Source of the DNA: Trichostrongylus colubriformis
Lineage: Eukaryota; Nematoda; Chromadorea; Rhabditida; Trichostrongylidae
Assembly (NCBI GenBank): GCA_963978905.1
Contig: OZ022256.1
Coordinates: 39,914,001-39,978,000 of the forward strand
DNA length: 64,000 nucleotides
Direction of reading: 5' to 3'
In this document: positions 57,891-64,000 of the stretch, in pieces
Numbering within the stretch: the stretch's first letter is position 1
How the letters are laid out: every line of letters begins with the position of its first letter
Made by a program: the position numbers and the translations under genes
The notes under the pieces: model-generated
Databases searched by the model: none
The model's input: the letters and a program-made list of their open reading frames with translations, nothing else
What the model was told of the DNA's origin: nothing

Positions 57891-58588
57891 CGTATTCCCA
57901 CGGCCAAATCGGCTCGAGTTTTCTTGTGTCATCGTCTGTGTGATGGTTTGTGGTGGAAACGTGCTCACCAGTTTTGTCTCTTTCTTGACAACTTATTTGT
58001 TTTCTAGTTGACGATAAGGTCATTTGGTCACCTCTTGTTTCATTTCAACGATATGCAACTCGATAAGCAAACATCAAACTTGTCATTTTAAGTGGGTGTG
58101 CAAGAGTTTTATGAAGCAGGCTATGGGGATTTTTGGTATCTACACTATATCAGCCAGTTCATTACGTAGATCTGTTTTTGGGTTTAACTCAAGTGAGTGG
58201 AGGTGAACTTCTCTAGGAAAATTCGCGTCCTCTGTTCTTTGATCGTTGCTTTTTTCTATGAACCAGTCATGTCATCATTGTCCGCGGGCTCGTTTAAAAA
58301 ATGATGACAAATAAACAAGCAATAAATAGCAGCACACCCCTCAAGATTGCAGGAAATCCGTCGCGTGAAGGGTGCTCGTGGTCACTTTAAGCGAAACTCT
58401 CTGCTTTTTTGCTCGTCATTGTCTAAACACGCCTTTCTCTATGCCATGTACATAAAACGTGTTTTTCGAAGAGGACCCATGTCCCGATTGTAATCCAGTT
58501 TCGTTACTTGTCAGACGTTGAAACCTAATTACAATATCATAGTTGGCTCAACAATCTGGAAAGCCTTTGATGTCGATCCGTTCACATA

Positions 58589-59295
58589 TTGGGTAGTCTA
58601 AAAAGTTTTTTTCGTAATTTCAAATACCGCTTTCTCCCTCCAAACTGCTTTCCAGCAATCTCTTCTGTACATATATATGTAGTATAAGTCCACACGCATC
58701 TATAGGTATTATTGTCTTCCATCTCCCGGATAACCCTTTTCGGCAAAATAAACATATCAACGGTCAACCTCATTTTCAATACAAAAATTATAAAAAATTT
58801 TTTCTTTGATGGCGTCAGACAGGGAAAGGAAAAGGTGATAATCCGATGGAGCAAGATGAGGGCTATAAGGTGGATGGGGCAGCAATTTTTATCCAAGCTC
58901 GAGAATTTTCGGCGAGTCATTTTTTCACTAGTGGTAAAAAATTTTTTGAATTTTTTCTTTTGAAAAATTTTCGAGTTTGGATAAAAATTGCTGCCTTATA
59001 GCCCTTATCTTGCTCCATCGGATTATCACCTTTTCCTTTCCCTGTCTAACGCCATTCAAAGAAAAATCTTTTTATAATTTTTGTATTGAAGTATTGAAGT
59101 ATTGAATTGAGGTTGACCGTTGATATGTTTATTTTGCCGAAAAGGGTTATCCGAGAGATTGAAGACAACAATACCTATAGATGCGTGTGGACTTGTACTA
59201 CATATGTATATATGTACAGAAGAAATTTTGTGGAAAGCAGTTTTGAGGGAAAAAGCGGTATTTAAAAATACGAAAAGACTTTTTAGACTACCTAA
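58589..59295. mobile_element. Foldback element, family B, copy 3
   Basis: Starts TTGGGTAGTCTAAAAAG after TA (58587-58588), ends with the inverse ACTTTTTAGACTACCTAA before TA (59296-59297). The arms share CTGCTTTCCAGCAATCTCTT and TTCGGCAAAATAAACATATC with the copies at 9948 and 50662. Non-coding apart from the mariner-derived arm sequence. Confidence 0.88.
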
Positions 59296-59532
59296 TATAT
59301 CGCGTTTTGTATCCAGGCATATCAGATAATTCTTAAAGGTGCTGGCACATGACTCATGGTAATTGGAACTACTATAATAGTCATCATTTGATTCAGTTTG
59401 AGCGGGTAATCATTCAATTTCCACATCTTAAGCCTCTTTTGCTCAGTAATAAGCATCAATTTTACAAACATCGGGGTCTGTACTGCACTGCCGCTGAGCC
59501 CTTTCGGCACTCTATAATAATTCACCCAATAA

Positions 59533-59571
59533 AATTTGGGAGGAGGTAGCCGCAGAACCTCCTCCCAAATT
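59533..59571. repeat. Perfect 15-bp-stem hairpin
   Basis: AATTTGGGAGGAGGT (59533-59547), loop AGCCGCAGA, then the exact inverse 59557-59571. No T-run follows. It lies about 280 bp upstream of the dehydrogenase first exon. Confidence 0.75.
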
Positions 59572-59842
59572 GCGTAATGGAGAGAGGGTTGCACTTTATA
59601 ATCTTCCTCAAATTTTATTTCGAAACCATATCTCACCCTTTCTGCACTAAAATCATTTGGTTCTACGATTGCTATAGAATGGACATTCCTTTTCATACAC
59701 CCTCCTCCACTGGCTGTGTCAGTGGAAAGTTTTGTCGCGTTACACGTTTGTGCATAATTCCCCTCTCAACAATGTCTTCCTTGTTCACTGTTCTTTCGAA
59801 GTCTTCATTTGTGAAGCTTTACAACACCTGTGCTTTCCTTAC

Positions 59843-59844
59843 AG
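59843..59844 (+). promoter_or_regulatory. Probable trans-splice acceptor before the dehydrogenase start
   Basis: TGCTTTCCTTACAG ends 10 bases before the ATG at 59855. A pyrimidine-rich acceptor so close to the start, with no upstream exon in frame, is the usual form of a nematode spliced-leader site. Confidence 0.55.
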
Positions 59845-59854
59845 AAAAGAAGAG

Positions 59855-59983
59855 ATGAGTCCGTATTCGGTGATGGTGACTGGTGCCAATCGTGGCATTG
59901 GTCTCGGTCTTGTAAAGGAGTTTCTCAAGAACAAGGAGATTCGTCATGTAATTGCAACCGCACGTGATCCAAGCAAGGCTACA
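59855..59983 (+). CDS. First exon of a short-chain dehydrogenase/reductase
   Basis: 43 codons from ATG, ending phase 0 at a GTGAGT donor. The peptide begins MSPYSVMVTGANRGIGLGLV and contains the glycine-rich cofactor motif TGANRGIG (residues 9-16), the Rossmann-fold start of classical SDR enzymes. It is followed by KEFLKNKEIRHVIATARDP, where the position after the second strand helps choose NAD(H) or NADP(H). The ARDP tail resembles the sniffer/carbonyl-reductase-like SDRs of nematodes. The catalytic YxxxK and Ser lie in later exons, which I did not find before 64000, so either the next intron exceeds 4 kb or the gene is interrupted by the foldback elements downstream. Likely cytosolic oxidoreductase; substrate unknown. 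Confidence 0.75.
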
Positions 59984-61317
59984 GTGAGTTGACAAAACAA
60001 TGTGGTAACATGCTAAACTGCTCGGTGCACAAAAAACCATTTAGCATCTTGTGACATCCCACTATTTGTTGTGGGCGCTAGAGACTAGGGGGTATAATCG
60101 ACCCTTTCTGACCCCTTTCACGGCGGTTCAATGATTCGTGATAACGATAAGAGTAGCTGAACAGAACAGAGAGAGGTAATCATAAATTGTGTGAAGCCTC
60201 CACCCCAGTATCCCTCATACAGTCTTGATCACGCCCCCCGCCAGAGGAGGACTCATTATGGATCATCGCCTCGTTGGCGATGATACTATTCCTTATTCCA
60301 CATCAAACACCCTAAACAGAAAGTGGTGAAAATGGGTGTGTTGGAAGTGATATAAAGTGAAAATGATAGTTGCTCTTCACGCCGTTAACAAGTGTAGGAT
60401 ACACAATTAATTCGTGTATTACAGCCACTTCTTTGATGCCACCTCTAGCTTATTACCTCACGCCGATCGTAATTGCGTACTATGGGTGGCTACCGTAACC
60501 TAAAGCCGGATTAAACAGCGCTAATATGCCCAGCTAACACTGAATTGACGCCAAAAAGCGAACCCTATTACGAGTAAGTTAGGGTGTTAGTGTAGTTGGA
60601 GGGGCACGTATTCTCACGTTGTCGTTGCTTACCTGATGTCATCGAACAATCATCACTGTACAATAAAGTGTATATTTTACCTAAGCCGTACTTACAATTA
60701 GGGGGAACACGGGTTCCCCTCAACTAAGGCTCAGGCAGAAGCCTAAGCGAAAATGGCGTCGGACACCCAACGTAGTGGAGTGCCCCTTCGAACTCAACCA
60801 TATGAGTTCGTTTTGGTGAGGCAGGGTCTGCTTGGTTGTCGCTTTCGAATGACTACCTGAGCTATGCCATATCTTTAGAACGAAGCGAGAAAAATCCGAG
60901 AGTCAATTGAGGAAAATTCTTTTTCGTCGGATTTGCGAGATCTTCCCAAGATTCTTCCGAAAAAATTCATTGTTACTGAAATTTCTCTAGTATGCATCCT
61001 TCGCTCTCGAGCGCCTACTGGGAGGGCGAGAAGCGTCGGTCAGCTTCTCTATGAGATGCGCCATGCATGAGGACTTCATACACATTCTCAATGAATACAA
61101 ATGTTTTGACGGTCCGCATAGTGGCCGCTAACACCAGATTACTTACTTGTGATCGTAGTAAGATATGGAAAAAATTCATATCAGATAATTTTTCGTTTTC
61201 ATCCCATTGTTTCTGAAGTGTCCATCCATGGTGATACCCGTGGATAGAATTGCTTTCCATAGTTATTGGCATTGGTGGGTTCGTTGTGGATCGCGCCATG
61301 CATGAAGTTTCCATGAT
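59984..61317. other. Intron or intergenic stretch without recognised features
   Basis: Contains GTTACTGAAATTTCTCTAG near 60970, repeated from near 48511, and a short GC-rich part near 60230. No further dehydrogenase exon was found. Confidence 0.35.
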
Positions 61318-61323
61318 GATTAA

Positions 61324-61731
61324 AGGAATCGTCCACGAAAAATGAGTTTTTGTGACACCCATATGTTTATGTTGTATTTGCCTAATGTTGGCCTCATGCA
61401 AAATTTCACGCGAAAAAATGTGAATCTGGCTGAGATACAGCACCACAAAGTGCGGTCCAGGTGGGCGGGGCCTCCGTGTAAAAGCCTCGTCCCGTCGTCC
61501 GCCAAGGTTGGGAACGGAGAGTGAGACTGTTTACGTAACCCTCTGTTCCTACAATGCGTCTCCGACCACGGCGGACGACGGGACGAGGCTTTAAACGGAG
61601 GCCCCGCCCACTGGGACCGCACTTTGTGGTGCTGTATCTCAGCCAGATTCACATTTTTTCGCGTGAAATTTTGCATGAGGCCAACATTAGGCAAATACAA
61701 CACAAAAGCTCATTTTCCGTGGACGATTCCT
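61324..61731. mobile_element. Foldback element, family D, copy 2
   Basis: Runs AGGAATCGTCCACG to the inverse, with TTAA directly on both sides (61320-61323 and 61732-61735). Interior blocks TGGGCGGGGCCTCCG and the TTGGCCTCATGCAAAATTTC arms match 17041-17476. No coding gene. Confidence 0.78.
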
Positions 61732-61851
61732 TTAAGTTAAATTAGCTTCGGGTTCAAACCCAGTCAGTCAGTTTTATCATTTCTCTCCTTACACTTCAGT
61801 CCCCCTCAGCGTTAGAAATTCTGTTGATCACTGCCTACCTAAACGATTACG

Positions 61852-61900
61852 ACCCCCCCCCCTTCCTAGCGGACCAAATAAGACCCCCCCCCCCCGTTGA
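61852..61900. repeat. Two poly-C runs
   Basis: Runs of C near 61853-61862 and 61885-61894, separated by an imperfect copy of the same short unit (AAGACCCC/ACGACCCC). Confidence 0.6.
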
Positions 61901-62171
61901 GGATTCCTCAACGAAGGCTTGACCCTTCGTGACTCCCATCACAAACTTGTTCCCATTGCTTTTGTGGTTGAGGAGTGGCACTTCATCTTACCCCGTGTCC
62001 GATGTTATTTTTGTGAGTTCTCAGTAGTTGAAGGAAATCCCTGTCGCTTCTAAAGCGAAGGTAGAAACGTACGCTCAGGTGTGAAGATTGGTGCTTGCGT
62101 AGTACCTGGTGAGGCATCGCGGCAATGAGTGCTGAAACACTGAATTCTGGAAAATAAAACTCTTTTCACGT

Positions 62172-62440
62172 CGTCGATAGATTTCTCCAGGTCGCGTACT
62201 AGGAACCTAAAGAACTTCTATAAAGTGCTGTTAGCGAGAGAAGAAGCTGGCGACCGGTGACTGATCAGCACCCGCGCATTCTTTAAACCCATGAAAAAAG
62301 GGCAACGGGGAAGGATGCGCGGGTGCTGATCAGTCACCGGTCGTCCACTTCTTCTCCCACTGACAGCAGTGTATAGGAGGTCTTCAACGATTTTCCTGAT
62401 AAACGACCTAGAGAAATCGATCGACGAGGTGTGTTCTATT
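62172..62440. mobile_element. Short foldback element with about 120-bp arms
   Basis: The left arm ends GACCGGTGACTGATCAGCACC and the right arm starts with its inverse GGTGCTGATCAGTCACCGGTC. The similarity extends outward, diverging, to AGATTTCTCCAGGTCG on the left and GACCTAGAGAAATCGATCG on the right. About 40 bp of spacer. Family unknown. Confidence 0.7.
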
Positions 62441-62654
62441 TTCCTGTACTACTCAATAATTACAACTCCAACTGCGGTGCTGCGTATGTGGTTTTCTTTC
62501 AAATTTCTTCTGCTGGTTTATTCGTCGAATTGAGCATGACCCTCTTAGGCACAGTACGATGATAGTTTGATAAGACTACTCCAGGTTACCATATTCTGGC
62601 TTACAAAAAATCTGATCGTTTTTTGCGAAAATTTAGCGTCTCTTCCATCAAATA

Positions 62655-63693
62655 TTGGGTTGGGGAATAAGTCCCCGCCGTTTTTTTCAACCCCGTTTTT
62701 CACATTGTTCCCTCCATCTTTCGACAAAGCCAATATATGTTTTCGATAGAGCTTTTCTTGCTCTACAGAATGCTACTATCTGTTTTTTGATTTCTTCGAC
62801 AACCTAATATTTATGAGGTTTGGAAATGAAGTGAGCTGAAGGCAAAAAAGTGGCACTTGCGCACCTCATCTTTCTCGTCTGCCATCGAAATCAAAAAATG
62901 TGTGTGCATATGTTTTCGATAGAGCTTTTTCAGCTCTACAAAATAGTACCTCTCTTTATTCAAATCGTTCAAGTTTTTGCTGTTTTTAAGACTTACAAAT
63001 GCAGTACTCGCAAAAGGGTGCTTTTTCGTTATCTCCTCTTTCTCGCCAACCATTGAAATTGGATAGGATGTGCATATATGCATTCGATAGAGCTTTCTTT
63101 GCTCTACAAGATGATACCACTCTTCTTTTGTATCCTGTCAAATTTTAGCATGTGGGAGTAAGTCTCCACGTGTTTTTCAATTCAAAATTGCGTAATGAAA
63201 ACAAATTTTTTTGGCAGACTGTTTTGTACACTTCGATAGAGCTCTTTTCGCTCTACAAGATATTGATTACCTTTTTTGTTCAAACTGATTTTTGACATTT
63301 TTTAGATCATTTAAAAGTCGACGAAATCGGACATTTTTGACACCATGTGACAAAAATGCTCGATTTCGTCGACTTTTAAATGATCTAAAAAATGTCAAAA
63401 ATCAGTTTGAACAAAAAAGGCAATCAATATCTTGTAGAGCGAAAAGAGCTCTATCGAAGTATACAAAACAATCTGCCAAAAAATTTGTTTTCATTACGCA
63501 ATTTTGAATTGAAAAACACGTGGAAACTTACTCCCACATGCTAAAATATGAGAGGATATAGAAGAAGAAAGGTATCATCTTGTAGAGCAAGAAGAGCTCT
63601 ATCGAAAACATATATTGGCTTTGTCGAAAGATGGAGGAAACAATGTGAAAAACGGAGTTGAAAAAAACGGCGGGGACTTATTCCCCAACCCAA
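62655..63693. mobile_element. Foldback element, family A, copy 3 (right arm shortened)
   Basis: TA at 62653-62654 and 63694-63695, ends TTGGGTTGGGGAATAAGTCC and the inverse. The left arm has four hairpin units (about 62742, 62914, 63083, 63232). The right arm has only two (63430 and 63575), and the second is a hybrid of unit 3 on one side and unit 1 on the other. Inserted in or beside the unidentified sequence at 63696-64000. Confidence 0.9.
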
Positions 63694-63695
63694 TA

Positions 63696-63965
63696 CATAG
63701 GCCTTTTGGCGAAATCGCTGAATTTTTTAACGTGGAGGGCAATCAATATTCCGACCACGAAAAGCACATTCACTGCTAACGTCGTTCCTTCGCCTTGTTT
63801 GTTGGACCACACTAGCGCTGATTGATATCTGCTGTACATAAAAGTGATCACCATATTCCTAATCGGGGTACACAATAATCTCAGTGTAGCAATTTGCCGA
63901 ATTCGAAGCGTCGATATACAGGGGTGCCAAAAAAAGTGATTTCTGTCCTCCACTTTCAACCCCAC
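63696..63965 (-). other. Open minus frame with one membrane-like segment
   Basis: Reads MVITFMYSRYQSALVWSNKQ and a hydrophobic TLAVNVLFVVGILIALHV before passing into the foldback terminus. It could be an exon cut by the element. The window ends before the rest can be seen. Near 63920-63960 the sequence resembles 44770-44810 (GTGGAGGA, TTTTTTTGGCACCCC), another repeat boundary. Confidence 0.3.
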
Positions 63966-64000
63966 ATTAGTAGAACTTCGGGTATTTTCATCCCCAAAGT

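Noticed and set aside
53460..63693. Hairpin units as transcription terminators or CRISPR repeats
   Set aside because: They are parts of TA-flanked mobile elements, vary in sequence, and have no spacers of equal size.

Overview
The window looks like nuclear DNA of a nematode, most likely a repeat-rich clade V parasite such as a strongylid or hookworm. This rests on splice acceptors of the TTTCAG type, introns as short as 40-53 bp beside multi-kilobase ones, a probable trans-splice acceptor 10 bases upstream of an ATG, and many Tc1/mariner-type elements flanked by TA. The species cannot be fixed from the sequence alone. No rRNA gene, intact tRNA gene, CRISPR array or bacterial operon was seen.

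Host genes are sparse and split into small exons. I could link exons by reading phase in these cases: a minus-strand membrane-protein 3' end (2031-2692); a plus-strand coiled-coil gene with seven exons (5770-14547, 275 codons); a minus-strand exon (24966-25157); the first exons of a receptor-like gene (29069-29407); a plus-strand multi-membrane-segment gene (36094-37162); a five-exon membrane-protein gene (45965-52692, 284 codons); and the first exon of a short-chain dehydrogenase/reductase (59855-59983). Most of these cannot be named, and they are described by what is visible.

Most of the window is mobile DNA, much of it nested. From left to right: a deleted mariner (716-1614); TE-filled introns of the coiled-coil gene (GC-rich MITE, mariner relic, foldback elements, tRNA-derived SINE); a small mariner MITE (15075-15290); foldback elements (15553-17476, 20245-21216); a mariner split by a Penelope-like retroelement (22034-24887); a second copy of that mariner (26236-27125); a duplicated segment with and without a Tc1-type insertion (27178-27558 and 29988-31785); a foldback (37752-38781); a CR1-like LINE interrupted by the same Tc1-type family (38901-44750); a GC-rich MITE (45601-45888); a Tc1/Tc3-like relic interrupted by a foldback (49841-51809); a foldback interrupted by a mariner (53460-55701); and further foldbacks at 58589, 61324, 62172 and 62655.

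The most striking theme is the number of long inverted-repeat (foldback) elements, at least five families. One family (about 1 kb, termini TTGGGTTGGGG) carries a hairpin unit repeated up to four times per arm. Comparing its three copies shows deletions whose breakpoints fall inside these units. Another family is built from two opposed copies of the 3' end of a mariner transposase gene. Such elements would give long double-stranded RNA if transcribed.
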